Source of the DNA: Promethearchaeota archaeon
Lineage (GTDB): Archaea; Asgardarchaeota; Lokiarchaeia; Sigynarchaeales; SOKP01
DNA length: 26,844 bases
Reading direction: 5' to 3'
Assembly (NCBI GenBank): GCA_019058515.1
Contig: JAHPYY010000102.1
Span: forward strand, 1 to 26,844
Shown here: positions 15,927 through 23,938 of the stretch, in pieces
Numbering within the stretch: the first letter of the stretch is position 1
Layout of the letters: each line of letters starts with the position of its first letter
Position numbers and translations under genes: made by a program
The notes under the pieces: model-generated
Told to the model about the DNA's origin: nothing
Database searches by the model: none
What the model saw: only the letters and a program-made list of their open reading frames with translations

Positions 15927-16967
15927 TTACATTTCTAAAGAATCGAGTTCCTTCTTAATTAAATTCAAATCATCTTCAGAATTTATCAAATAATTATCAA
16001 CAGTGTTTAATTTTGTGTTTATATTATATATAACTTTTGAAAAGCTCTCGTGTCCATCCAAGATTGACCTTAGCTTCTTCTTGTAAAATGATATATTTTT
16101 GAAATTACTGACAATATCATTTTCAGAAATTAGTATAAAACCTAAAGTTTTTTTTACTTCGTTACTAGATGTAAACTCCTCTAAGTATACGACTTCCTGA
16201 CCGTTGTGTCCAAGATTAATTTGTCTGATGTTTGATAACACGCTCGTTTTCCCAAAAATTTCAAGAGTATCGGTGATTAACATCTCGTAATATTGCGGGA
16301 GTATTGCCATTATGTAATACGACGGTATGTATTCGAGTAATTGCTTCCGTAAAGGATCCTCAGCATCAAAAGTGAAAAGATAAGAATCAACTTGCGTTTT
16401 GGTAAAAATCCGTTCTATTATGCCAAGAATATAATATTTTTGCTGCTTTTCCCAATGCAGTTTGCGAGCTTGCCCTAAAGAATCATCAATAAGAGCAATA
16501 CCTCGTTCCAGTTCTGAATTGACAAAATTATCTAAGTTAAAGTCTTTCCCTTGCGCCTTAACGTTTACGATTTTTCCTTGAATGACACTTGGATGTATGT
16601 AATCGCGTAATTTCTCGCGTAAAACCTTGATATCTTCTGTATAAGAAGAGGTAACTATGGCAATTAAATTGGAACTATTTTCCTCAGCGAATATGGAAGA
16701 ATTTAAAATAAAAAAAGATTGTAATGTGTCAAAATCTTTTGAAGTTTGTAAATCGAGAGACAATGTAGCTTCAATAGATTTTATCATCCATGATTTTCCA
16801 TCTGTAGACGCATGAGTTAAAAATATAGGGCCTAAAAACTTCAGTGGAAGTACTTTTAATTTGTATTGTTCATCAAAATTTAAGATTTCTGTGTGTTTTA
16901 CTTTCTCGTATACAAGATTATTGTTATCAGCAAAGAATAGGCCGATTATAGAAATGGGAGTACTCAT
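15927..16967 (-). CDS. Unknown-family protein, paralogue of the 7997-9058 product
   Basis: A 346-residue soluble protein in the same unnamed family as the product of 7997-9058, sharing about ten conserved blocks along the whole length, such as LKVLPLKFLGPIF, YIHPSVIQGK, DSLGQARK, YYILGIIER, LFTFDAEDPLR, IPSYYIMAILPQYYE and LGFILISEND. The opening IIGLFFADNNNLVYEKV has a hydrophobic strand then a turn, a start also common in longin/roadblock-type folds, but I cannot confirm that fold. The C-terminal 50 residues are helical and charged. It is the first gene of a two-gene leftward operon with 14872-15915, and is divergent from the TIM-barrel gene at 17160. The ATG at 16967 is the only good start. 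No ribosome binding site is evident. Confidence 0.77.
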   Translation of the reverse strand: MSTPISIIGLFFADNNNLVYEKVKHTEILNFDEQYKLKVLPLKFLGPIFLTHASTDGKSWMIKSIEATLSLDLQTSKDFDTLQSFFILNSSIFAEENSSNLIAIVTSSYTEDIKVLREKLRDYIHPSVIQGKIVNVKAQGKDFNLDNFVNSELERGIALIDDSLGQARKLHWEKQQKYYILGIIERIFTKTQVDSYLFTFDAEDPLRKQLLEYIPSYYIMAILPQYYEMLITDTLEIFGKTSVLSNIRQINLGHNGQEVVYLEEFTSSNEVKKTLGFILISENDIVSNFKNISFYKKKLRSILDGHESFSKVIYNINTKLNTVDNYLINSEDDLNLIKKELDSLEM

Positions 16968-17121
16968 AAATATAACCCAACCGCATGTGGGTGATTTTTC
17001 GTCGAAACAAACTATTAATTACAAAAATATTCATTTCTTATTTTACTTTGTGAATCTTGATAACCATTGAAATTTAGGTTATCTTTATTTTAAGATAAGT
17101 AATTAACATTTGTTTGTTCTA

Positions 17122-17134
17122 ATTATATATATAG
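17122..17134 (+). promoter_or_regulatory. TATA box of the TIM-barrel gene
   Basis: ATTATATATATAG centred about 32 nt before the ATG at 17160. This spacing predicts a leaderless or nearly leaderless transcript, and no ribosome binding site precedes the ATG. Confidence 0.45.
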
Positions 17135-17159
17135 TTTAACACATACAAGATTTCAAGAT

Positions 17160-17984
17160 ATGCAATTAGCATTAAACCAAAACTCTTGTGATATGGAGTT
17201 ATTTCAATTTTTTGAATCTGCGAAAAATTTTAAAGGCGTTGAATTAAACTTCGAATCTTTGTCAGCTACAATAAATAGTGGTAGTTCTATCAGGACAATT
17301 AAAGATATTATAACATCCTATAATTTCTCTGTTGTTAGTCTTTTCGAATTATGGCATTTCTCGTTAAGTCCCGATAAAATCTTTAAAATGGAAATCCTTC
17401 CGAAGTTTTCCTCCATGTTAGAAATCGCCGACAAACTTGAAGTCGATTTAATTACTCTTACTCCCTCACTTTATGATGGTTTAATTCCGGATACGGATGC
17501 AAAGCCTAGAATCGTGCGTAGAACCCAAAAAAGGTTAATCGAATTATCTAAAATAGCTTTTAAGGAAGATGTGAGGTTAGGTTTTGAATTTAGTAGTTTT
17601 AAAAGTAGTTCTATCAAAAATTTGGAAGAAACTAAACAAGTTTTAAAACCGTTAGAAAATCGCGAAAACATTGGGTATATTTGTGATACATTTCATTTTG
17701 AAAACAGTCATAGCGACTTTAACCTACTTAATGAGGTAAAGGATTACATATTTCTTGTCCAATTAGCCGATTGTAAAGCAAGTGATGGATCTATAGAGGA
17801 ATTTTCTGATGAAAATAGGGTACTACCTGGCGAGGGAGACTCAGATTTAAAATTTAACTCGATCATTGAGCTATTCACCAAATTCCACTACAGAGGTATG
17901 TATTCCCTTGAGTTATACAAAGCTAGCTGCCAAGACAATCTCTATGAAAAATTATTGTCCAATATTTTTAAAGAAATTCGTTAA
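17160..17984 (+). CDS. Sugar phosphate isomerase/epimerase-like TIM barrel (AP endonuclease 2 fold)
   Basis: A 274-residue soluble TIM barrel of the xylose-isomerase-like group (IolE, IolI, hydroxypyruvate isomerase). The residues that normally bind the metal and substrate are in place: Glu143 in LGFEFSS, Asp176 and His179 in YICDTFHF, Gln201 and Asp204 in LVQLADCK, and Glu251 in YSLELY. LPGEGD at 222-227 is the common loop before the last strands. Several deaminase-like or endonuclease relatives share the fold, but the short length and spacing favour an isomerase or epimerase of a small sugar or inositol derivative. It stands alone between divergent and co-directional neighbours and has its own promoter. 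The substrate cannot be told from the sequence. Confidence 0.85.
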   Translation: MQLALNQNSCDMELFQFFESAKNFKGVELNFESLSATINSGSSIRTIKDIITSYNFSVVSLFELWHFSLSPDKIFKMEILPKFSSMLEIADKLEVDLITLTPSLYDGLIPDTDAKPRIVRRTQKRLIELSKIAFKEDVRLGFEFSSFKSSSIKNLEETKQVLKPLENRENIGYICDTFHFENSHSDFNLLNEVKDYIFLVQLADCKASDGSIEEFSDENRVLPGEGDSDLKFNSIIELFTKFHYRGMYSLELYKASCQDNLYEKLLSNIFKEIR

Positions 17985-18049
17985 GAATATAAAATAGCAA
18001 TGGTAATATTTTTTTATATCTTAGTTTGTACAATTCAATTTTGACCACC

Positions 18050-18058
18050 ATATATAAG
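18050..18058 (+). promoter_or_regulatory. TATA box of the GTPase operon
   Basis: ATATATAAG preceded by GACCACC, a plausible B-recognition context. It is centred about 58 nt before the GTG at 18112, giving a leader of about 30 nt that includes the ribosome binding site AAAGGA at 18102-18107. Confidence 0.5.
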
Positions 18059-18111
18059 CGTTCTATCATTAAAAAAATTGAAAGTAATATATGTGAGGTT
18101 TAAAGGATTAG

Positions 18112-18669
18112 GTGATAAAGATTCCGGAATACGATTATACATTCAAGATTCTCCTTTTAGGAGATGCCAGCGTCGGTAAAACAAGCTTTACCAAGAGGTA
18201 TTGCTACAATATATTCAATCCATCAGAAAGATTGACTATAGGAGTGGATTTCCACGTTAAAACAATTGATATAAACCATAGGGGCGATAAGAAAAAAATA
18301 AAACTACAAATCTGGGATGTTGGCGGCGAAGAACGGTTTAGATTCCTTCTACCCACATATTGTTTAGGAGCTAACGCAGCCTTTTTATTGTACGATATTA
18401 CTAGACCTAACACGCTCGATAATATTCCCGAGTGGGCTTCAATTGTCAGGCAAAAAGGAGGACCAATTCCTATCATGTTAGTTGGAGCTAAAATTGACTT
18501 GGAGAAGGCACAAAGAAAGATCGAACGCGAGTATGGGATCCAAATTGCTGAAAAGAACAACCTTGCATCATTCGTTGAAATTAGTGCAAAAGACAACCTA
18601 AATGTGGATAATGCTTTCAAGGTTCTTTCTGAGTTGACACTAGCTAAAATGGACGAATCTAGAGGGTGA
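18112..18669 (+). CDS. Small GTPase of the Ras superfamily, Rab/Arf-like hybrid
   Basis: A 185-residue small GTPase, the eukaryotic-signature protein of this window. G1 is GDASVGKT at 17-24. G2 is Thr42 in LTIGVDFH, a Rab-like switch I. G3 is WDVGGEERFR at 68-77; WDVGG is the Arf form while ERFR is Rab-like. The position of Ras Gln61 is Glu73, so intrinsic hydrolysis may differ. G4 is GAKIDL at 125-130, with Ala in place of the usual Asn or Thr. G5 is ISAKDN around Ser158-Lys160. There is no C-terminal Cys and no myristoylation glycine or amphipathic start, so membrane anchoring by lipid is unlikely. The GTG start has the ribosome binding site AAAGGA four nt upstream. The TrmB-like gene begins 4 nt after the stop, so both are co-expressed. 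Confidence 0.95.
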   Translation: MIKIPEYDYTFKILLLGDASVGKTSFTKRYCYNIFNPSERLTIGVDFHVKTIDINHRGDKKKIKLQIWDVGGEERFRFLLPTYCLGANAAFLLYDITRPNTLDNIPEWASIVRQKGGPIPIMLVGAKIDLEKAQRKIEREYGIQIAEKNNLASFVEISAKDNLNVDNAFKVLSELTLAKMDESRG

Positions 18670-18673
18670 TATC

Positions 18674-19636
18674 ATGGAAGATGGCGAATTTTTAGCGTTA
18701 AGTCAGCTTTTTGATTCAATTGGGGTTATTGAAAAAGGTATTGAAAAAATCTATCATTACCTCCTTTTAAATAAGCGTATAGACGATCTAAAAGTGGTTT
18801 GCCATCAATATAATTTAACCTTAAAAAGGGGATACAAAATTTGTTCCGTGTTAAACGAACTAGAATTGGTTCAAATTTATGATAGACCGATGAAAATTCA
18901 TTTAGTGGGGAACACAATATCTGTTTGGCAAAAGATAATAAATCAACACATTGAGGAGTTAACTAACGAGCTTCAAACTAAGAAGTTAAAGGCTGAAAGT
19001 TCCTTTAACGATTTTGCCAAAACCTATAAATTAAGCGAAGAAATTGTCCAAGAACCTGTAGAATTTATAAATTACAATCTATTAAATTTCGACGAATCTT
19101 ATCACCAATTCTTAGCCGAATCTCAGAGCAAAATCGCTATAGGAATTAGGTACGAGAATCCCTTTGTGTTGGCAATCAAGGAAAAAGGAATTTCGATGCT
19201 CGCGGCCGATATCAAAGATCAATTGAAAAATGGTATGGACAGAATCATTGAAAATCTTAAAAGAATTAACGTAAAAGTAATTTTTAATTCAGATCTCATC
19301 GTTCAGCTATTAGATTTACAGGAATTTATACTTATATCTGAGTATTTAAATAATTTTGAGATTAACTTTAGAGAATTAGATGTGAGAGTAACGAACGAGG
19401 ACTTCAGTAATTTTGCGCTAACTGATGACGAGTTAATTCAACCTAGCTTCGATCCAACAAATAAGTTAATAGGATCGTACATTTCTCGCAACAAAAATAT
19501 ATACCAAATTTTTAACGACAAATTCAACGAGTTATTTGATAATTCCGTTGAGGTAAATAACTTTTTACAAAATAGTTCTATCGAGGCTGTTAAGCAGATC
19601 TCCGAGAGCCAATCTTTCGTATTATGTTTGCTGTAA
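18674..19636 (+). CDS. TrmB-like winged-helix protein paired with the small GTPase
   Basis: A 320-residue soluble protein. Residues about 10-80 read as a TrmB-type winged helix: the helix GIEKIYHYLLLNK, then a helix-turn-helix around LKVVCHQYNLTLKRGYKICSVL, and a wing near LELVQIYDRPMKIHLVG. A helical, charged stretch (about 88-130) may form a coiled coil. The remainder, with NGMDRIIENLKRINVKVIFN and FEINFRELDVRV, resembles the C-terminal sensor domain of TrmB regulators, which often binds sugars. Classical members repress or activate sugar genes. Here the gene starts 4 nt after a small GTPase gene. This suggests that the GTPase and this protein act together, either as a GTP-controlled transcription factor or as a winged-helix protein recruited to another task. 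The sugar-binding residues cannot be checked by eye. Confidence 0.78.
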   Translation: MEDGEFLALSQLFDSIGVIEKGIEKIYHYLLLNKRIDDLKVVCHQYNLTLKRGYKICSVLNELELVQIYDRPMKIHLVGNTISVWQKIINQHIEELTNELQTKKLKAESSFNDFAKTYKLSEEIVQEPVEFINYNLLNFDESYHQFLAESQSKIAIGIRYENPFVLAIKEKGISMLAADIKDQLKNGMDRIIENLKRINVKVIFNSDLIVQLLDLQEFILISEYLNNFEINFRELDVRVTNEDFSNFALTDDELIQPSFDPTNKLIGSYISRNKNIYQIFNDKFNELFDNSVEVNNFLQNSSIEAVKQISESQSFVLCLL

Positions 19637-19701
19637 AATAGCCCTTCTTGAGTTATGATTAAAAATAGTGATAGAAATAATAATGATTAAAAGTTAAAAA
19701 T

Positions 19702-21228
19702 TTATTCCCGTTTCCTCTGCATTGCCTTTCTGAATTTTTCTAGCTGTTTGCGAGGAGTAACAGTGGGTCGTTCGTATCGCTTCAGCTTGGACTTAATCCC
19801 AAATAAGTATTTTGCTATACTTTTCAGTTTCTCTGTGTCGTACCTCATCATCATAGTTATTGTTTCCATCTGCGGAGAGCCTCCTCCATGCAAGCCCGCA
19901 ACCTGCATAAGTCCACCGAGATCAGAAACAGCTAATCCCTCTATACCTTTAAAACATCTATAGATGTTCTCTGGGTTTATTTTGGGGTTTCTTTGCAAGT
20001 ATTTCATAGCTAACTCGCCTACTTCTTCGCTAAAGAAGGAACCTTCAAAAGGCAAGGTTGCTATTAATCCTCCTGATAGATCTGCTAAGATTTTATACTC
20101 TTCATAGATCATTTCGCCAGCTAATCTTCGACCGGCATTGGTTAAGATCTCGTCTGGGACTTGAGTACCAGATGGTGCTTTCTCGGAATGCTTAGCGCTC
20201 GACTCTCCAGCAGCAAAAACTAATTCTGCTGTTCCAATGATGTGAGAGATTTTGTCTTTTGCGTGTGATGCGCTCTCGATTCCATTATATTCCGCTACAA
20301 GTGCTGCTGCACTCGCAATTACTTCAGAAACCGCTGGTTTACATCCCGTGTAGCTGTGTCGATGATAATGGGCGAACATTAACGCTAAAAATCCCGCATA
20401 TGGGGTTTCTCCTGGATCTTTATGACCATTCAGAAAAACTCTTTCATTTGGTACAAACACATCGTCAAATATGATAAATGTTTCAGCGTCCCCAATTTGT
20501 ATTCCCGGAGCATCCATGTGCTTACTTTTTCGGAAGTAAGCTGGCCGAGTTAACAGTTTTACACCATCCCAATCCGCAGGCAACGCGAATGCTACAGCGT
20601 ATTCGTTGTCTTCTGGTCCCATGTATCGACATGGTACGACAATGAACTCATCTGCGTAAGGAGTATTAGTAATGTTTATTTTACAACCTCTAACTACTAT
20701 TCCATCTTCACGAGTTTCTATTACTCTTAAATACTGATCAGGATCTACCTGTTCGTGAGGTCTTTTAAGCCTGTCTCCTTTCGCATCGGTTTGAGCGCAA
20801 CTTGCGACTAAATCGTTTTCTTGAAAATATTCAATATATTTTAGGAATCTTTGGTAATGATCCGTTCCCAATGCCTCGTCAAGCTCATAGGTAATGACCG
20901 ACAAAGCATTTAACGCATCGATCCCCATACAACGTTGTATGCATCCGCCTACGCGATGGCATAGTTGGCGCGTCATTAACTGTTTTTTTAAAAGGTCCTC
21001 TTCACTCTGATGAATGTGGGTAAATCTATTTATCTTATTTCCAGTGATGTGGCTTGTAGCTGTGCAAACATCTTCCCATTCAGGATCGTGGGCCATATCG
21101 AAAGTTTCTTTTATAATTCTCATGCCTCCTCTAAGTCTTAGATCGTCTCTTCCTACTTTTTCGTCTCCAATATAGATATTTGGCTTCATACTTTTGAGCT
21201 TTTCAACATACTGCTCGTAAGTTCTCAT
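19702..21228 (-). CDS. abfD: 4-hydroxybutyryl-CoA dehydratase / vinylacetyl-CoA isomerase
   Basis: A 508-residue cytosolic flavoprotein with a [4Fe-4S] cluster that dehydrates 4-hydroxybutyryl-CoA to crotonyl-CoA. The cluster ligands of the clostridial enzyme (Cys99, Cys103, His292, Cys299) are matched by Cys96 and Cys100 in GGCIQRCMGIDALNAL and by His289 and Cys296 in HYHRHSYTGCK, at the same spacing and with a constant offset of three. Related HpaB-type flavin hydroxylases lack these ligands, which makes the dehydratase call strong. The FAD-fold parts (SCAQTDAKGDR, GCKINITNTPYADEFIVVP) and the glycine-rich AGLHGGGSPQME are also typical. The C-terminus has a basic tail. An AGAGGA ribosome binding site lies about 8 nt before the ATG. 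Product crotonyl-CoA could feed the acyl-CoA enzymes nearby; use in fermentation or in a 4-hydroxybutyrate carbon pathway cannot be told apart here. Confidence 0.93.
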   Translation of the reverse strand: MRTYEQYVEKLKSMKPNIYIGDEKVGRDDLRLRGGMRIIKETFDMAHDPEWEDVCTATSHITGNKINRFTHIHQSEEDLLKKQLMTRQLCHRVGGCIQRCMGIDALNALSVITYELDEALGTDHYQRFLKYIEYFQENDLVASCAQTDAKGDRLKRPHEQVDPDQYLRVIETREDGIVVRGCKINITNTPYADEFIVVPCRYMGPEDNEYAVAFALPADWDGVKLLTRPAYFRKSKHMDAPGIQIGDAETFIIFDDVFVPNERVFLNGHKDPGETPYAGFLALMFAHYHRHSYTGCKPAVSEVIASAAALVAEYNGIESASHAKDKISHIIGTAELVFAAGESSAKHSEKAPSGTQVPDEILTNAGRRLAGEMIYEEYKILADLSGGLIATLPFEGSFFSEEVGELAMKYLQRNPKINPENIYRCFKGIEGLAVSDLGGLMQVAGLHGGGSPQMETITMMMRYDTEKLKSIAKYLFGIKSKLKRYERPTVTPRKQLEKFRKAMQRKRE

Positions 21229-21375
21229 ATTCTAATATCCTCTTATATAGTTGAGTAAAATAAATTACGGTGCACTTATAAATTAATTGACTTACTTTAG
21301 AAATCTGGCTTCTAAAATACGTTTGTATTTTCTAATTCAAATCTACATTGAGAAGCTTTAACTTGATCAAAATAC

Positions 21376-21394
21376 AAAAAAAATAAAAAAAAAA
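21376..21394 (-). terminator. T-rich terminator of the membrane protein gene
   Basis: An almost unbroken T tract on the minus strand, starting 11 nt after the stop of the gene at 21406-21846. It separates that gene from the dehydratase gene downstream. Confidence 0.6.
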
Positions 21395-21405
21395 TTAAAT
21401 AATTT

Positions 21406-21846
21406 TTAGTGGTATCTTCTTGCGGTAAATAACAACCAGAAAAATCCGAGAATTCCAATAATTGTAGCAATAATTATAATGTAATTTGGCCAGTAAAGCA
21501 CATCAAAGCCTCCAGTGAACCACGAGATAATATAAGAGATACCAATTACTGACATTACACTTAATACTACCTGAGCTTGACCTAATGCCCATTCCTCCTC
21601 TCTAAACATTCCAATTCCCGCTACTACGCACCAGAATCCTAATACTACGGAAATAAGACCCTGTGAGCCGAAAAAGGATAACGCAGCTGTGGCATTAGGT
21701 CCCGAAAAACCGGATAACCAGCTAGGTGTAATAATATTGGCCCAAGCCAAAAAATCTAGTACCCCTTTAAAAACGAAAAGCCCTCCGATTATTATCATTA
21801 ACACGTTCAATAATTCGTTTGAGTCTTTTACTTTTTCTTCGTTCAT
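21406..21846 (-). CDS. Small four-helix membrane protein, unknown role
   Basis: A 146-residue integral membrane protein that I do not recognise. After a charged start (MNEEKVKDSNELL) there are four hydrophobic segments: about 15-37 (LMIIIGGLFVFKGVLDFLAW), 55-80 (LSFFGSQGLISVVLGFWCVVAGIGMF), 90-112 (VVLSVMSVIGISYIISW) and 119-142 (YIIIIATIIGILGFFWLLF), and a short basic end. Glycines within the helices suggest tight packing. No catalytic or transport motif is visible. It is divergent from the acyl-CoA dehydrogenase gene and is separated from the dehydratase gene downstream by a T-rich terminator, so it seems to be a single-gene unit. The gene call rests on the consistent membrane pattern and a clean ATG; a reading frame on the other strand overlaps it but codes for nothing recognisable there. 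Confidence 0.75.
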   Translation of the reverse strand: MNEEKVKDSNELLNVLMIIIGGLFVFKGVLDFLAWANIITPSWLSGFSGPNATAALSFFGSQGLISVVLGFWCVVAGIGMFREEEWALGQAQVVLSVMSVIGISYIISWFTGGFDVLYWPNYIIIIATIIGILGFFWLLFTARRYH

Positions 21847-22060
21847 AAATTATTTCACGACCGTATTTATTTCTGTTAGAATAAATCTAAATAAACTATT
21901 TCTAATCGCAAATTTAAACTTTATTTATATACGTTATATATACATTCTATTATCGTATTATTTTTTAGTGCTTACAATACTTTTACCACAGCAAAAAGAG
22001 ATAAAATACTTTTATTGCTTTTTCTTACACATATTATACTATAAGATTTTGGTTAATGCA

Positions 22061-23344
22061 ATGTCAAATAAAAAAGGAAATGTTCAATGTATAAACGACT
22101 CAATTTTGGAGAAATTGAGCCTTAAAAACCGCTACAAATTCTTAAACTTAAACTTAATGACTATTTTAAAGCAAGAACAATTTAATTTTCTTAAAAAAAC
22201 TCAAAAATTCTACATTAGTTACGAAAAAACGTATAATCTCACGCACAACGAAGATTTTTATGAATGGATACCAGATTTTGGTAAAGAAGGGTTAATAACC
22301 CGAGTAAACAAATTCGAAGAGTTTGATTTAAATTTTGAGCCGTACGGAATGACTACCGAATTTATGAGAGTACTCGCTACTGATTTCTTTGACCCACAAC
22401 TCGCTATGGGTATGGGTGCTACCGTGTTAGCAGTAAATCCCCTCGCTCTGCATCACGAGAATGTGGAAGTGAGGTTGAATGCGTTAAAAGAATTAATCAC
22501 AGGAGAGAAAATAGGATGTATTTGTATTACGGAACCTGAAAGGGGATCTGACGCAGTACACATGTTAACTACTTGCTCAGAACAAGCGGATGGAAGTTAT
22601 CTCCTTAATGGAGAGAAAATTTACCAGACTAACGGAACAAAAGCTCACTGGGCTGTAGTCTATGCCGTTGCTGAGAAAAACAATGGAAACACCATGGGAC
22701 AATTTTTAATCGATACAAGGTGGGATGGATGGAGTGCGGAACGCGTGAACATTCCGTGGACTCCGAGAATGCATGTTGGAAAAGAAATTCTAACTAACCT
22801 GAAGGTTCCCAAAGAATATATTCTAGGAAGACCTGGACAAGGCCGAGAACATCTATTTGAAGGATTGAATCTGGAGCGATTAGGGATTGTCATTCTCAAT
22901 GTAGCGCAAGCGTGGAACGCGATATCTCATGCAGTAATTTATTCCAATTTAAGGAAGCAGTTTGACTTAGAGATCCTGAAATATCAGGGAGTAGGATTTC
23001 CACTTGCGGATTTATGGGCTCAAACAATGACGATGACTTTAGCAACTCTCCACATCTGCCAATTTATTGACGAAAAACTAGCACAATTTGAAGGGGTTTT
23101 TCCTAAAGATTTAAATCTCGCATTAGGGGCTAATGCCTCTCAACTAAAATCCCAAAGTGCCAAATTAACAGAACGAGTTTGTTATGAATGCCTAAACTTG
23201 ATGGGAGGAGCAGGAGCGTGTGATAATACTTTAATGCAAGATTTACTTGGAATCTCCCGCATTCAGGAAATGGGTGGCGGAACACGGCAAATTCAACAAT
23301 ACATTATGAGTTTGGCCTTACGTAAACTGTTTAAGATGTTATAA
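22061..23344 (+). CDS. Acyl-CoA dehydrogenase family protein
   Basis: A 427-residue flavoprotein that oxidises an acyl-CoA to its 2-enoyl-CoA. The signature GCICITEPERGSD is at 152-164, followed by LNGEKIYQTNGTKA and the flavin-side C-terminal helices with LMGGAGACDNTLMQDLLG. In medium-chain enzymes the catalytic Glu lies near the C-terminus in YEGT; here that place reads GGGTRQIQQ and lacks it. A Glu is present in GLNLERLGIV (Glu262), the position of the base in isovaleryl- and long-chain-type enzymes, so activity is plausible. The frame is open far upstream, but that part overlaps the opposite-strand membrane gene and is unlike the family. The ATG at 22061 is chosen, with 22157 as an alternative. 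Substrate is unknown. The 4-hydroxybutyryl-CoA dehydratase gene nearby suggests a link to C4 or branched acyl-CoAs. Confidence 0.92.
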   Translation: MSNKKGNVQCINDSILEKLSLKNRYKFLNLNLMTILKQEQFNFLKKTQKFYISYEKTYNLTHNEDFYEWIPDFGKEGLITRVNKFEEFDLNFEPYGMTTEFMRVLATDFFDPQLAMGMGATVLAVNPLALHHENVEVRLNALKELITGEKIGCICITEPERGSDAVHMLTTCSEQADGSYLLNGEKIYQTNGTKAHWAVVYAVAEKNNGNTMGQFLIDTRWDGWSAERVNIPWTPRMHVGKEILTNLKVPKEYILGRPGQGREHLFEGLNLERLGIVILNVAQAWNAISHAVIYSNLRKQFDLEILKYQGVGFPLADLWAQTMTMTLATLHICQFIDEKLAQFEGVFPKDLNLALGANASQLKSQSAKLTERVCYECLNLMGGAGACDNTLMQDLLGISRIQEMGGGTRQIQQYIMSLALRKLFKML

Positions 23345-23426
23345 TGAGGAATTAATATAGTTTTGATTATATTTGTTAATTCAATTCCTTTTTTCCTCTA
23401 CATTTTCAGATATTTTTTTGAATAAG

Positions 23427-23938
23427 TCATTCAATCCATTCTAGTAAAACTACCATAAAATTAGATCCTTGATCATAGTCTCCCACAACATTATCTTCTA
23501 CCAAAATCTCTCCATTATAACTATCAATTATCTTCTTTACAAGGGATAACGCCATTCCTAATCCAATTGATTTTTTCTTCTTTTGGTTTCCTTTCTCAAA
23601 TAGGAACTTTTTTTTCTTATCGCTTATACCAATTCCGTTATCACTGAACTCCATTTTGATATAGTTTATACCATTTTTTTGTTATGGCTAGAATTAGTTA
23701 TATAACCAATATCTCCTAGAGAATTATTAATTGCGTTATTAATATCAGTGAAATAAACGAATCTCGTAGTAAATGCTGCAATGATTTCCTGTGTTGCTAC
23801 TTTTCTAAGAATATTCTCATTGATTTTTTTAGTTTCGATCGAAAGCAATTTCTGATAATTATCTTGAGGATTTTTTAAAATTTTCCCTAAAATATCGATT
23901 ACTGAAGGAGAAAAAATTACATTCTCTGAATTGGTCAA
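23427..23938 (-). pseudogene. Relic of a PAS-GAF sensor histidine kinase
   Basis: Two reading frames on the minus strand (23666-23938 and 23427-23683) join at an A7 run (23674-23680) by a one-base shift. The first begins with what looks like a PAS scrap (NVIFSPSVIDILGK). It then has the linker NYQKLLSIETKKINENILRK and the opening of a GAF domain (FTDINNAINNSLGDIGYITN), which stops where the GAF core should continue. The second is the end of a histidine-kinase ATPase domain: NGINYIKMEFSDNGIGI (the D-box), GLGMALSLVKKIIDSYNGEI (the G-box) and a closing strand. Most of the PAS and GAF domains, the phospho-accepting His and the N-box are missing. Large in-frame-like deletions plus a frameshift mark it as decaying. 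The tightly kept ATP-binding motifs suggest the loss is recent. Confidence 0.8.

Noticed and set aside
16977..16991. CCCAACCGCATGTGG patch before the 16967 start as a tRNA arm or riboswitch
   Set aside because: Only a 4-bp hairpin (CCCA/TGGG) can form and no further conserved structure is seen.
18204..18620. A 138-codon frame opposite the GTPase gene
   Set aside because: The plus strand holds a full set of G motifs; the antisense frame is a by-product of its codon use.
21689..22060. A long upstream extension of the acyl-CoA dehydrogenase frame
   Set aside because: It overlaps the opposite-strand membrane protein gene, is low-complexity and hydrophobic in places, and is unlike the family; the ATG at 22061 is a better start.
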